From contig PAQI01000031.1 in the NCBI GenBank assembly GCA_002709235.1, positions 1 through 64,000 of the forward strand: a stretch of 64,000 nucleotides of DNA, written 5' to 3'. The stretch comes from Hirschia sp. (GTDB lineage Bacteria > Pseudomonadota > Alphaproteobacteria > Caulobacterales > Hyphomonadaceae). Positions 27,661 to 36,961 of the stretch are shown in pieces. Both the position numbers and the translations under genes were made by a program. Below the pieces are notes generated by a model. That model searched no databases. It was given only the letters and a program-made list of their open reading frames with translations, and was not told the origin of the DNA. How positions within the stretch are numbered: position 1 is the first letter of the stretch; each line of letters starts with the position of its first letter.

Positions 27661-28083
27661 TTAACCCTCCCGGTTTTCGTCGCGGTCGCGACGTGGCGGA
27701 CGACGGTCGCCCCTGTCACCACGGTCACCGCGATCACCTCTGTCACCACGATCGCCACGGTCCTTGCGGGAGATAATGGCGGATGGCTCGTCAGACAGTT
27801 CGTCAACGCGAACGGTCATGTAACGAAGCACATCTTCATTGATGCGGTGGCGACGCTCGAGTTCGGCAACCAGAGTTGTCGGCACATCGAGGTTCAGCAG
27901 CGAATAGTGGCCCTTGCGCGATTTGCGGATCGGGTAGGCCAGGCTGCGCAGGCCCCAATATTCATTGCGAGCAACAGTGCCCTCGTGTTCGGTCACCAGC
28001 TTGGTGATTTCCTCGACGAGCGATTCAACCTGTTGTGGGGAAATGTCGGGTCGGGTTACGACCACGTGTTCGTAATAAGGCAT
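27661..28083 (-). CDS. rpsF: 30S ribosomal protein S6 with Asp-Arg-Gly repeat tail
   Basis: 140 aa from the ATG at 28083 (MPYYEHVVVTRPDIS). The S6 fold spans about 1-98, including YWGLRSLAYPIRKSRKGHY. The C-terminus carries five or six DRG repeats (about 112-128), then basic RRPPRRDRDENREG. S6 tails are variable and in E. coli are modified with glutamates; this positively charged repeat tail is different. First gene of its operon, divergent from fabD. Confidence 0.95.
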   Translation of the reverse strand: MPYYEHVVVTRPDISPQQVESLVEEITKLVTEHEGTVARNEYWGLRSLAYPIRKSRKGHYSLLNLDVPTTLVAELERRHRINEDVLRYMTVRVDELSDEPSAIISRKDRGDRGDRGDRGDRGDRGDRRPPRRDRDENREG

Positions 28084-28316
28084 CCTTGTTCCCTTTAGCG
28101 ACTGACGGCGCACACCAAACGAAGGGACGTTGACATGCGATGGATCCCTGAACATCACCATTGAGTCAGGGACCGCCAGACGAGCGAAGCGCGCAATATG
28201 CCCAAAACGGCCTGTGAATCAATGCTGCTTTTGCGCTTTTTACTGACTGTTGCCGCCTTGTGCTGGACGCCTGCTGGCTTTAACCAAGTCTCAAACACAA
28301 GAAGGAGTTCGAGCGC

Positions 28317-29270
28317 ATGACGGCGTTTGCTTTCATTTTTCCCGGTCAGGGCGCGCAGACCGTAGGCATGGGCCGCGAGCTTGCCGACCAGTTTCCAGTG
28401 GCCCGGGCGGTCTTTGATGAGGTGGATGAGGCGCTTGGCGAATCTCTCTCCAGCACGATCTGGGAAGGGCCGGAAGACAAGCTGACACTGACGGCAAATG
28501 CCCAGCCAGCGCTGATGACAATGTCGATGGCTGTCATGAAGATCCTTGAAAAGGAATTCGGTGTTACGGCATCGGCGGCCAGATATGTCGCGGGTCACTC
28601 TCTGGGTGAATACACGGCGCTGGCGGCCGCCGGTGCCCTGCAATTGTCAGATACTGCAAGACTGCTCAGATTGCGCGGCGATGCGATGCAGTCCGCGGTT
28701 CCTCCCGGTAAAGGCGCGATGGCTGCGCTGCTGGGCGCCGATGTGGCGACGGCAGAGGCCGCATGTGAGGCGGGCCGCAAGGTCGGTGTTTGCGATGTCG
28801 CCAATGACAATGCGCCTGGTCAGGTCGTGATCTCCGGTCTCAAGGCGGCTGTTGAAGCCGCTTGTGAGGCCGCTCAGGAAGCTGGCGTGAAGAAGGCCGT
28901 GATGTTGTCTGTGTCCGCGCCCTTTCACTGTCAGATGATGCAACCTGCGCAGGACAGGATGCAGGAAGCATTGAAAGATGCTGTCATTTCAAAGCCGGTC
29001 GTGCCTTTGGTTGCGAATGTGGCTGCTGGCCCGACGGACGATCCCGAAGTGATCCGCAAGCAGCTGGTCGAACAGGTGACAGGACGGGTGCGCTGGCGTG
29101 AAAGCGTGGAGTGGATGGCCGCTGAAGATGGGGGTGGTCTCGAAAAACTGGTTGAAGTTGGTGCTGGAAAGGTTTTGACCGGCATGAACAAGCGAACAGT
29201 TCGCTCTTTGGGGGGAATCGCGCTCAATACAGCTGCGGATCTCGAAGCGTTTGCCGAGTCCCTTCGATAA
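28317..29270 (+). CDS. fabD: Malonyl-CoA:ACP transacylase
   Basis: 317 aa. It loads malonate onto ACP. FPGQGAQ near residue 9, the nucleophile serine in GHSLGEYTAL (about 93-102), and the active-site His in SAPFHCQMM near 200. First of the fabD-fabG-acpP-fabF block. Confidence 0.96.
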   Translation: MTAFAFIFPGQGAQTVGMGRELADQFPVARAVFDEVDEALGESLSSTIWEGPEDKLTLTANAQPALMTMSMAVMKILEKEFGVTASAARYVAGHSLGEYTALAAAGALQLSDTARLLRLRGDAMQSAVPPGKGAMAALLGADVATAEAACEAGRKVGVCDVANDNAPGQVVISGLKAAVEAACEAAQEAGVKKAVMLSVSAPFHCQMMQPAQDRMQEALKDAVISKPVVPLVANVAAGPTDDPEVIRKQLVEQVTGRVRWRESVEWMAAEDGGGLEKLVEVGAGKVLTGMNKRTVRSLGGIALNTAADLEAFAESLR

Positions 29271-29292
29271 TTTGCAAGTGAGAGAGGTTCAG

Positions 29293-30033
29293 ATGTTCGA
29301 TCTGACTGGAAAAACAGCGCTGGTGACCGGTGCATCAGGTGGCATTGGCGGGCCGATCGCAAAGGCACTGGCTGAACGTGGCGCGAAGGTGGCCCTGTCG
29401 GGGACACGGCGCGAGGCGCTGGAAGCTGTTGCGGCCGAGATTGGCGAACTGGCAGTTGTGGTGCCCTGCAATCTGTCCGATGCGGAAGAGTGTTCCGGGC
29501 TGGTTGCTCAGGCCGAAGAGGCGCTCGGTGCAGGTCTCGACATTCTCGTCGCAAATGCAGGCATCACTCGTGATGGCCTCCTGATGCGGATGAAGGATGA
29601 GGACTGGGAACAGGTTCTGAATGTGAATCTGAGCTCTTATTTTCGTCTCGCCAAGTCAGCCATGCGTGGCATGATGAAGCGCAAGACGGGCCGAATCATT
29701 GGTATAACGTCGGTCGTTGGCGTCACCGGAAATCCGGGTCAAAGCAATTATGCAGCGTCAAAAGCGGGCATGATCGGTTTTTCCAAGGCGCTTGCGCAAG
29801 AAGTCGCCAGTCGCAACATTACAGTCAATTGTGTTGCGCCCGGTTTTATTGAATCGCCAATGACAGAAGTGCTGTCAGACAAGCAGAAAGATGGCTTAAT
29901 GACAGCGATTCCTGCAGGTCGTCTTGGTAAAGGGGCTGACATTGCCGCCGCAGTGGCTTATCTCGCTAGCGACGAAGCAGCTTATGTTACTGGCCAGACA
30001 CTACATGTGAATGGCGGCATGGCGATGATCTAG
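29293..30033 (+). CDS. fabG: 3-oxoacyl-ACP reductase
   Basis: 246 aa from the ATG at 29293 ([17 protein letters not shown]) with AGAGAGG upstream; the in-frame extension to 29251 overlaps fabD and is not coding. TGASGGIG (cofactor), NAGITRD, and YxxxK in [15 protein letters not shown]. It reduces beta-ketoacyl-ACP with NADPH in fatty-acid elongation. Confidence 0.96.
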   Translation: MFDLTGKTALVTGASGGIGGPIAKALAERGAKVALSGTRREALEAVAAEIGELAVVVPCNLSDAEECSGLVAQAEEALGAGLDILVANAGITRDGLLMRMKDEDWEQVLNVNLSSYFRLAKSAMRGMMKRKTGRIIGITSVVGVTGNPGQSNYAASKAGMIGFSKALAQEVASRNITVNCVAPGFIESPMTEVLSDKQKDGLMTAIPAGRLGKGADIAAAVAYLASDEAAYVTGQTLHVNGGMAMI

Positions 30034-30148
30034 TGCGGTTTCCGCTGCTAGGTGTATGGTCAAATCAAAATCGGCGTGCTACCGCGCCGCATCAATTGGG
30101 CCGCACGTGCGGTTACCGAAAAGCCAGTTAAGAAGAGAAGGTTTAGCG

Positions 30149-30382
30149 ATGTCAGATGTTGTTGAGCGCGTAAAGAAGATCGTTGTTGAGCGTCTTGAAG
30201 TGGATGCAGACAAGGTTGTCGAAAACGCAACGTTCCAGGAAGACCTCGGCGCAGACAGTCTCGACCTGGTCGAACTGGTCATGGCGTTCGAAGAAGAGTT
30301 CGGAATCGAAATTCCTGATGAAGTTCAGGAGCAGATCAACTCCGTTGGTGACGCTATCAAGTTCATCAATGAGCGCATCTAA
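30149..30382 (+). CDS. acpP: Acyl carrier protein
   Basis: 77 aa, acidic. The phosphopantetheine attachment Ser37 lies in [10 protein letters not shown]. The start is the ATG at 30149 ([10 protein letters not shown]) with AGAAGG upstream; the longer frame to 30056 is intergenic. Confidence 0.98.
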   Translation: MSDVVERVKKIVVERLEVDADKVVENATFQEDLGADSLDLVELVMAFEEEFGIEIPDEVQEQINSVGDAIKFINERI

Positions 30383-30410
30383 GCGCAACGATCAGTAACG
30401 GTTCCAAAGA

Positions 30411-31697
30411 ATGCGTCGTGTAGTCATTACAGGCATGGGTCTCGTTTCGCCTCTCGCTAATGGTCGAGAGGCGACGTGGTCGCGTCTGATCGAAGGTCGT
30501 TCGGGCGCTGGCCGGATCGATACCTTCGACGCGAGTGATCTGGCTTGCCAGGTCGCGTGTCAGGTTCCCTGGAAAACGGGGCGAGGTGGTGGATCGGAAG
30601 ATGATCCGCATGCTTTCGATCCGGATGCGGTGATGTCCGCCAAGGAACGACGACGCATTGACGAGTTCATCCTGTATGGTGTGGCTGCGGCTGATGAAGC
30701 CATGGCCGATTCAGGATGGGTTCCGGAAACCGAAGAAGACAAATACCGCACCGGTGTGTTGATCGGTTCGGGCATTGGTGGTCTCAACTCGATCGCCAAT
30801 ACAGCCGTGGTGCTGCACGAGCAGGGGCCGCGCAAGGTCAGCCCGTTCTTCATTCCCGGTGCATTGATCAATCTGGTCTCCGGTCAGGTCTCGATCAAAT
30901 ATGGCCTCAAGGGACCGAACCATTCCGTGGTGACGGCCTGTGCAACTGGCGCTCATGCCATTGGTGACTCCATGCGGTTGATCCAGCATGGCGATGCCGA
31001 TGTGATGGTCGCGGGTGGTACGGAAGCCGCCGTTTGCCGTATCGGCGTGGCGGGTTTCGTGGCCTGTCGTGCCATGTCGACCAGCTATAATGATGCGCCT
31101 GAAACAGCGTCTCGTCCCTATGACGCAGGCCGTGATGGTTTCGTCATGGGTGAAGGTGCCGGTATTCTGGTGCTTGAAGAATATGAGCACGCCAAGGCAC
31201 GCGGCGCGAAAATCTATGCCGAAGTTGTCGGCTATGGCCTTTCGGGCGATGCCTATCACATCACCTCGCCGGACACGTCTGGCAATGGTGGCGAGCGGGC
31301 CATGCGCGCTGCATTGAAATATTCCGGCCTGGCACCAACTGACATTGACTACATCAACGCCCACGGCACATCGACGCCTGCGGGTGACGAGATCGAGGTG
31401 ATGGCAGTCTCCCGCGTGCTTGGTGAGGAAGCCAGCGCCAAGGCAAACCTGTCTTCGACTAAATCGGCCATTGGCCATTTGCTGGGCGCGTCCGGTGCCA
31501 TTGAAGCAGCGTTCACCGCGCTGGCGATCCGCGATGGCGTCTGTCCGCCAACGCTGAATCTTGAAAACCCATCCTTTGACAGCCCGATCGATCTTACCGC
31601 CAAGGTCGCGAAGAAGCGGGAGATCAATGCGGCCATTTCCAACAGTTTCGGGTTCGGTGGAACGAACGCGGCACTGGTGCTCAAAAAGGTTGATTGA
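30411..31697 (+). CDS. fabF: 3-oxoacyl-ACP synthase II
   Basis: 428 aa. Catalytic Cys in VVTACATGAHAIG (about 179), His in NAHGTSTPAGD (about 318) and SSTKSAIGHLLGASG (about 348), then the Gly-rich NSFGFGGTNAAL. An insertion of several residues after 'ACQVPWKTGRGGGSEDD' makes it slightly longer than E. coli FabF. Its stop overlaps the mltG start by one base (TGATG). Confidence 0.96.
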   Translation: MRRVVITGMGLVSPLANGREATWSRLIEGRSGAGRIDTFDASDLACQVACQVPWKTGRGGGSEDDPHAFDPDAVMSAKERRRIDEFILYGVAAADEAMADSGWVPETEEDKYRTGVLIGSGIGGLNSIANTAVVLHEQGPRKVSPFFIPGALINLVSGQVSIKYGLKGPNHSVVTACATGAHAIGDSMRLIQHGDADVMVAGGTEAAVCRIGVAGFVACRAMSTSYNDAPETASRPYDAGRDGFVMGEGAGILVLEEYEHAKARGAKIYAEVVGYGLSGDAYHITSPDTSGNGGERAMRAALKYSGLAPTDIDYINAHGTSTPAGDEIEVMAVSRVLGEEASAKANLSSTKSAIGHLLGASGAIEAAFTALAIRDGVCPPTLNLENPSFDSPIDLTAKVAKKREINAAISNSFGFGGTNAALVLKKVD

Positions 31698-32776
31698 TGT
31701 CGCACGGCGAAGAGCCGGGGCAGGGGCACACAGGTAAGAAACGCAAGGCAGGCTTTTTAGTCTCTGCCTTGCTGGTTCTGGTGCTGCTCGGTGTCGGCGT
31801 GCTGGCGGGCGGCTTTTTCTATTCCCAATACAGGCTGACAACTGATGGTCCTGTGACCAGCGATGGCGAGCCGCGTATCGTCACCATCCCGCGTGGTGCG
31901 ACTGTGGCCCGCATGGCTAACGAGCTGGAGAGCATTGGTGCCATTGATGACGAGATGCAATTTCGTCTGGCGGCGCGATATCTCAAGGCGACCACAAGCA
32001 TGAAGGCGGGTGAATATGCCATCCCGTCCGGTGCCAGCCTGAAGGAGATCGTTCAGATCCTGTCGGACGGCAAGAGCATCCTGCATCCCATCACCATTCC
32101 CGAAGGGCTGACGACGCAAATGGTCCTGTCGATCATTGCCAGCAATGATGTGCTCACGGGCGAGATGCCCGATCAGTTGCCTGCGGAAGGTGCGCTGCTG
32201 CCCGATACCTATCTCGTGCATCGCGGTGAGACCCGCCAGGACGTGATCAACCGCATGCAGGCCGCCAGCCGGGATGTGCTGGATGCTGCCTGGGAGACCC
32301 GCCAGAAAGGTTTGCCGCTGGAGAGCAAGCAGGAGGCATTGATCCTTGCCTCCATCGTGGAGAAGGAAACTGCGCTGGCCGAGGAGCGTCCGCGTATTGC
32401 GGCTGTGTTCATCAATCGCCTGCGTTTCCCGATGCGTCTTCAGACTGACCCAACCATCATCTATGGCGTCTGCAAGCTGCATCCCGAGCGTTGTAGCAAT
32501 GGGCGCCTCGTTGATGACGCTGGAAATCAACGCGGCATTCGCCAGTCCGAGATTGCCATGGATACAGGTTACAATACCTATCGCATTGACGGTCTGCCGC
32601 CGACGCCGATCTGCAATCCGGGACGCGAAGCGATACGAGCTGTGCTCGACCCGCCGCAAACAAAGGAATATTACTTTGTCGCGGATGGGACGGGCGGGCA
32701 TGTCTTCGCCAACTCCCATGCAGAGCATCTTCGCAATGTCGCCAATTGGCGCCGCATTGAACGCAACAGGAAATAG
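31697..32776 (+). CDS. mltG: Endolytic transglycosylase MltG
   Basis: 359 aa with one membrane helix (about 18-40) after a short cytoplasmic N-terminus. The YceG domain has the catalytic Glu in ASIVEKETALAEERPRIAAV (about 218-237) and QTDPTIIYG just after. It cleaves nascent peptidoglycan strands, setting glycan length. The ATG at 31697 overlaps the fabF stop. Followed by yicC-gmk, a common alphaproteobacterial order. Confidence 0.94.
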   Translation: MSHGEEPGQGHTGKKRKAGFLVSALLVLVLLGVGVLAGGFFYSQYRLTTDGPVTSDGEPRIVTIPRGATVARMANELESIGAIDDEMQFRLAARYLKATTSMKAGEYAIPSGASLKEIVQILSDGKSILHPITIPEGLTTQMVLSIIASNDVLTGEMPDQLPAEGALLPDTYLVHRGETRQDVINRMQAASRDVLDAAWETRQKGLPLESKQEALILASIVEKETALAEERPRIAAVFINRLRFPMRLQTDPTIIYGVCKLHPERCSNGRLVDDAGNQRGIRQSEIAMDTGYNTYRIDGLPPTPICNPGREAIRAVLDPPQTKEYYFVADGTGGHVFANSHAEHLRNVANWRRIERNRK

Positions 32777-32824
32777 GCCACAGCATCTCGTCAGAAGGAT
32801 GGTGGCCTGAGGAAGGAAAAGCGC

Positions 32825-33709
32825 GTGTCGCTCAAGGGAATGACGGGGTTTGGCCGCAGCGAGTTTGTTGCCGACTGGGGCCGTGGGCATTGGGAGGCCC
32901 GCAGTGTCAATGGGCGCGGGCTGGATATGCGGCTCAACCTGCCATCGGGATATGAGCGGATCGACCCTGATGTGCGTGCGCGTGTGAAGGCTCGGTTTGC
33001 GCGGGGCAATTTTCAGGTCGCTCTTTCGATGGATACGCGTCAGGCGGATGTGGATCTCGGGATTGATAATCGCAAGCTGTCCGCCCTGGCGCGGCGATCC
33101 CGGCTGATGAGCCGGCTGCCGGGTGTGGAAGCGGCTGGCTTTGAGGGCCTCCTGTCTGTTCGTGGTGTCATCTCGTCGGGCGGACGTTCGGAGGTTGTGA
33201 TCGACGAAGCGGGCGCTTCGCAATTGCTGGCGGGTCTGGATAAGGCGCTGGACATGCTGGAGCAATCGCGGATCGAGGAAGGCAATGCCCTGCATGATGT
33301 GCTTGAGGGGCTGGTTGTCTCGCTGGAGGAACAGGTTGTCATTGCCGAGACCGAAGCCGCCCAGCAGCCGCAATTGGTACGTGAGCGGTTCGAGAAACGT
33401 GTGAAGGCTCTGATGGGTGAGGATGGCGAGCTGACCGAGGAGCGCCTCGCGCAGGAGGCGGCCGTGTTTGCCTCGAAAGCGGATGTGCTCGAAGAGCTCG
33501 ACCGGCTCAAGGCGCATCTGGTCACGGCGCGGGACCTGTTTGCGCAAAAGGATGCCGTCGGGCGGCGTCTCGACTTTTTGTGCCAGGAGCTTAACCGGGA
33601 AGCCAATACTTTGTGCTCTAAATCGGCATCGCTGGGGCTGACCAATTGCGGGCTTGCCATGAAGGCCGCAATCGATCAGTTCAAGGAGCAGGTTCAGAAT
33701 GTCGAATAG
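32825..33709 (+). CDS. YicC-family endoribonuclease-like protein (GTG start)
   Basis: 294 aa. Start is GTG at 32825 with AGGAAGG upstream, giving the conserved MSLKGMTGFGR. N-terminal YicC-like domain, C-terminal DUF1732 with the signature DFLCQELNREANTLCSKS (about 258-275). E. coli YicC has been reported as an endoribonuclease; the role here is inferred from family. It sits directly before gmk. Confidence 0.92.
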   Translation: MSLKGMTGFGRSEFVADWGRGHWEARSVNGRGLDMRLNLPSGYERIDPDVRARVKARFARGNFQVALSMDTRQADVDLGIDNRKLSALARRSRLMSRLPGVEAAGFEGLLSVRGVISSGGRSEVVIDEAGASQLLAGLDKALDMLEQSRIEEGNALHDVLEGLVVSLEEQVVIAETEAAQQPQLVRERFEKRVKALMGEDGELTEERLAQEAAVFASKADVLEELDRLKAHLVTARDLFAQKDAVGRRLDFLCQELNREANTLCSKSASLGLTNCGLAMKAAIDQFKEQVQNVE

Positions 33710-33718
33710 GGGGCAAAG

Positions 33719-34372
33719 ATGAGCAAGCAGGTCAAACGCGCCGAACGACGCGGCGTCATGTATGTGATCTCCAGCCCGTCCGGTGCGGGCAAGACGACGC
33801 TCAGCCGCCGTTTGCTTGCCGAAGTGCCCGGCGTGGTGATGTCGGTATCGGCCACCACGCGTGAGAAGCGCCCTGGCGAGGATGAAGGCATTCACTATCA
33901 CTTCGTCGATCATACCGAATTTGAATCCGAGATCGAAAAAGACGGTTTTCTGGAATGGGCCAAGGTCTTTGAAAATTATTACGGTACGCCGCGCGCCCGG
34001 GTCGAGGCGCTGCTGGCGGAAGGCGTGGATGTGTTGTTCGATGTCGACTGGCAGGGATCACGCGCGCTGAAGCAGGTATTGCCCGGTGATGTGGTCTCGG
34101 TCTTCATTCTGCCGCCCTCGATCACGGAACTCAAACGCCGGCTGGAAGGGCGCCCCGGATCGACACCGGAAGGCGTGGCCAAGCGGCTGGCCGGGGCCGA
34201 GCGCGATATCCAGCGCTGGGGCGAATATGATTATGTGATGATCAATGAGGACCTTGAGACCGCCTATGAGGAACTCAAGGCCATCTTGCTGACCGAACGC
34301 CTGTCCCGCCGCGCACCGAGCCTGGGTGCACGCGTGGATGCTCTGCTGGAAGAGGCAAGCGGGTTGAGCTGA
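33719..34372 (+). CDS. gmk: Guanylate kinase
   Basis: 217 aa. P-loop SSPSGAGKTTLSRR (about 18-31), GMP-binding SATTREKRPGE and HYHFVDHTEF (about 43-65), lid region RWGEYDYVMIN. It phosphorylates GMP to GDP. Last gene before the repeat-rich zone and the inserted element. Confidence 0.96.
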   Translation: MSKQVKRAERRGVMYVISSPSGAGKTTLSRRLLAEVPGVVMSVSATTREKRPGEDEGIHYHFVDHTEFESEIEKDGFLEWAKVFENYYGTPRARVEALLAEGVDVLFDVDWQGSRALKQVLPGDVVSVFILPPSITELKRRLEGRPGSTPEGVAKRLAGAERDIQRWGEYDYVMINEDLETAYEELKAILLTERLSRRAPSLGARVDALLEEASGLS

Positions 34373-35179
34373 CGCCAGCACTTCTGCCCGGCGCAGCCAT
34401 GGGCTGCCCGGTGGATGGGATGGATTTTGGGTGTGGGCTCAGGATGTGTCGCAGATGGCGGGTGCGGATTGATGCGCTGGTGTGGTTTTGTCTATGATCT
34501 GAGGTGCGGGTCTGTTCGCTCGGCGCGTGGTGCGTCTGCGGCGCACGGTGAGGCCGCATCTGTGGATCTGCCGGGCCATCTTTGCGATATGCGCATCAGT
34601 GTTGGTGAACACGTCTGCGAGCATGTGAATGTGGGCTTGTAGCTGGATGAAGGCCGGGGTGGTCTCGGTCACGTCATTCCGGCCCGGACGCGTGAGCGTC
34701 GTCGGTGCCGGAACCCACTTGTCTGCGGTTTGTGATGGTTGAGGATTGGGTCCCGGCATCGGCGCTTCGCTTGGCCGGGATGACAGGGGGTGACCGAAGG
34801 CTTTGAGGCTGTAGCTGAAGCGCGCGTGGTTTCGCTTTCCCAGCGAAAGCTGGGATCCAGTGGATGTATCCAGAGCGTTCTGGGCTCCAGCTTTCGCTGG
34901 AGATGCGGTGGCGCGGTTCTGGCAGCCAATCACCAGCATGCAGCGTAGGCCATGTTCGAGCTGGGAGAGCTGTCGTTTGAGCCAGCGTGAAGCGGTGTTT
35001 TCGCAATTGAGCAGGCCCAGATGGGCCAGCATCCAGATCTGCCAGTCGAGCCAGACAAGCTGTCGGCGGAAGCTGCGCCAGAAGTCGCGTTTTGGTGCGT
35101 GTATGTCTGGGGCCTGTGATCTCATGGGACGCATTATGGGGGTATTGGCGAGGGGGTGGGACAAGTTTTGTGAGATACC
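34373..35179. other. Gene-free zone of REP-like palindromes
   Basis: I see no credible gene. 34671-34784 is bounded by GTCATTCCGGCC and GGCCGGGATGAC, an inverted pair. 34835-34905 contains CCCAGCGAAAGCTGGG and CCAGCTTTCGCTGG hairpins. Leftward reading is open over most of the zone and into the antisense of the HlyD gene, but the translation is Arg/Ser/Pro-rich and dominated by repeats. Confidence 0.7.
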
Positions 35180-35279
35180 CTCCACCCGGCGGTTCCAGTG
35201 AAGACTGGAACCCATGCAGCTGAAGGGACAGCGTTCTCGTGGCTGACGACGGTGGCGTGGACCCCAGTTTTCACTGGGG
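35180..35279 (+). repeat. REP unit, interrupted copy carrying the left target duplication
   Basis: TCCACCCGGCGGTTCCAGTG … GTGGACCCCAGTTTTCACTGGGG matches intact units at 52312-52413 and 53625-53735 but stops at the hairpin. Its expected continuation TCTGCGGT is found at 52203, on the far side of the inserted element. Confidence 0.9.
35262..35279 (+). repeat. Left target-site duplication (18 bp)
   Basis: CCCCAGTTTTCACTGGGG, identical to 52185-52202. The duplicated sequence is itself a hairpin (7-bp arms, 4-nt loop). Confidence 0.85.
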
Positions 35280-35294
35280 GGTATAGAGATATCC
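35280..35294 (+). repeat. Left terminal inverted repeat
   Basis: GGTATAGAGATATCC, exact reverse complement of 52170-52184. It is absent from intact REP copies elsewhere in the window. Confidence 0.88.
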
Positions 35295-35432
35295 GATGGA
35301 AAATAGATAGTCGGCAGTTCGTTTGTTGGGAAACCCTGCTCTTTCCATGAGATGCTCAACTGAACTACCGTGTATTGTTGATTTTCACTCTGAAACAGAT
35401 GTAGCAACGTCATAGGTTGTTGGGGGAACAGC

Positions 35433-36686
35433 ATGGCGGACGATCTTTTTCGCGAGGAAGCACTCAAGGCGCAAAGCGGTGAACGCTGGGGGCGGCCCGT
35501 TGGTCTGTTACCAATGGCGTGGTCGCGCATCACCTTGCTTTTGCTCACGCTCACCATCGCGCTGGTTGCCTTTCTCGCGACGGCAAGTTTTTCGCGAAAG
35601 GAAACGGTGCGCGGACGGTTGCGCCCCACGGCGGCTGAAGCCCGCGTCTTTGCGTCCGAGGCCGGCGCAGTCAAACAGCTGCGCGTCGGACTGGGCGAAA
35701 GCGTTGAGATGGGGCAGATCCTTCTGGAAATCGGTACCGACCGAATGGTCGAAAACGATGTCAGCGTCTCGGAAAGCTCGCTTGCTGCGCTCAGACAGGA
35801 ACGCCAAAGCCTGGGTGAACGCCAGTCGGGCCTCAAGCGTGTCTCCGCCATCCAACGCCAGCAAACCGATCTGGAGCTGCAACGCACGCTGCAAGGCCGC
35901 GACGATACGACGGCGGCGCTTGATCTCGCAATCGAACAACTCGTCATCACTGAAGAACGCCGCGCATCTCTGACCCCATTAATGGAGAAAGGTCTGACGA
36001 CGCGCGAGCGCGTTCGTCAGAGCGATCAGGAGATCCTGCGCGCCAAACAGGAGATCATCAACCTCAAGAGCTCGATAGAACAAGCCGATATCGAGATTTC
36101 CGAACTTCGCCTGAAACGCTCATCAATCGATGAAGAGCTCAGCCGCGAAATGGCCGGAACCCGCGAACGCCTTGCGCAGATCGACGCGCAGTTGGTCTCC
36201 ACGCAATCTCAATCGGGCTATGTCGTCACTGCGCCCATTACCGGGCGCATCGCCGCCTTGCAGGCGGCTGTCGGCGACCGTGTCGACCCTACCCAGCCGG
36301 TGATGGCCATCGTTCCTGAGGGCGAGAAACTGCTGGCTGAATTGTTCGCTCCTTCGCGCGCCATCGCGTTCATCGAGCCCGGCCAGAACGTGCGCCTGCA
36401 ATATGACGCGCTACCCTATCAGAAGTTCGGCGCGGCGCAGGGCGTGGTGCAGGCGGTTTCCAGCACCACACTGTCGCCTTATGAAGTGCGCGGCTTTTTG
36501 GCGACGGAAGAGCCTGTCTATCGTATCCTCATCGATCTGGAAGCCCAGTCCATGCAGGCCTTCGGCAAAGACATACCGCTACAATCAGGAATGGAATTGT
36601 CGGCGGACATCATTCTGGAAAAAAGACGCCTGATTGAATGGCTTATGGAACCGCTGCTTGCCGCATCCAGCCGCATGCAAAAATAG
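35433..36686 (+). CDS. HlyD/CvaA-type periplasmic adaptor of a peptide exporter
   Basis: 417 aa. One N-terminal membrane helix (about 32-52, TLLLLTLTIALVAFLATA), a lipoyl-like segment (about 68-105), a long coiled coil (about 108-255, rich in Gln, Glu, Arg) and the second lipoyl half with VTAPITGRIAAL (about 262-273). It resembles CvaA-type adaptors that bridge an inner-membrane ABC exporter to an outer-membrane channel. Good ribosome-binding site (GGGGGAA). A TolC-like channel is not encoded here, so the host one would be used. First gene of the microcin-like cargo. Confidence 0.88.
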   Translation: MADDLFREEALKAQSGERWGRPVGLLPMAWSRITLLLLTLTIALVAFLATASFSRKETVRGRLRPTAAEARVFASEAGAVKQLRVGLGESVEMGQILLEIGTDRMVENDVSVSESSLAALRQERQSLGERQSGLKRVSAIQRQQTDLELQRTLQGRDDTTAALDLAIEQLVITEERRASLTPLMEKGLTTRERVRQSDQEILRAKQEIINLKSSIEQADIEISELRLKRSSIDEELSREMAGTRERLAQIDAQLVSTQSQSGYVVTAPITGRIAALQAAVGDRVDPTQPVMAIVPEGEKLLAELFAPSRAIAFIEPGQNVRLQYDALPYQKFGAAQGVVQAVSSTTLSPYEVRGFLATEEPVYRILIDLEAQSMQAFGKDIPLQSGMELSADIILEKRRLIEWLMEPLLAASSRMQK

Positions 36687-36735
36687 GCGGTTGACTCCAG
36701 AGTTTCACGCGTTAACCCTTACAGTACGTTGGGAA

Positions 36736-36771
36736 AATGAAGCGATTACAGAACATTGTGAACGCTTCATT
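36736..36771 (+). promoter_or_regulatory. Inverted repeat before the small precursor gene
   Basis: AATGAAGCG and CGCTTCATT are perfect 9-bp arms 18 nt apart, ending five bases before the GGAAGGGGGG ribosome-binding site of the 56-aa precursor gene. It could be an operator or a 5' leader hairpin. Confidence 0.45.
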
Positions 36772-36785
36772 GGAAGGGGGGGCTT

Positions 36786-36956
36786 ATGCGCGAGCTATCA
36801 GCCGATGAGATTGTATGTGTGCACGGCGGGGTGAAAGCCGCCGAAAGCATTCAATTGTCGCCCTCCATTATCCATCACCACAATACCCAGCTGGAAGCTG
36901 AACTGTTTGATGACATCTACCTAGAGTGGGTGTCGCCCAAGCCCGATGCGGACTGA
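36786..36956 (+). CDS. Double-glycine-leader peptide (56 aa), microcin-like precursor
   Basis: A 56-aa gene with a strong GGAAGGGGGG ribosome-binding site. Its leader MRELSADEIVCVHGG ends in the GG cleavage signal of C39 peptidase exporters and resembles the leader of the second precursor (MRALNASEVSAVSGG) at 39234. The predicted mature part is 41 aa, acidic, with a His triplet (IIHHHN) and no cysteine. Located between the adaptor and the exporter gene, six bases before the latter. Activity is unknown: a bacteriocin or a signalling peptide are both possible. Confidence 0.75.
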   Translation: MRELSADEIVCVHGGVKAAESIQLSPSIIHHHNTQLEAELFDDIYLEWVSPKPDAD

Positions 36957-36961
36957 TCGTC

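Noticed and set aside
31757-33913. Very long leftward frame (718 codons) opposite mltG, yicC and gmk
   Set aside because: Antisense to three conserved genes; no signature of its own.
34439-35950. A 503-codon leftward open frame across the repeat zone into the HlyD gene
   Set aside because: Its first third is antisense to the conserved HlyD-like gene and the rest translates repeats; composition is Ser/Arg/Pro-rich with no family resemblance. It also crosses the element boundary.
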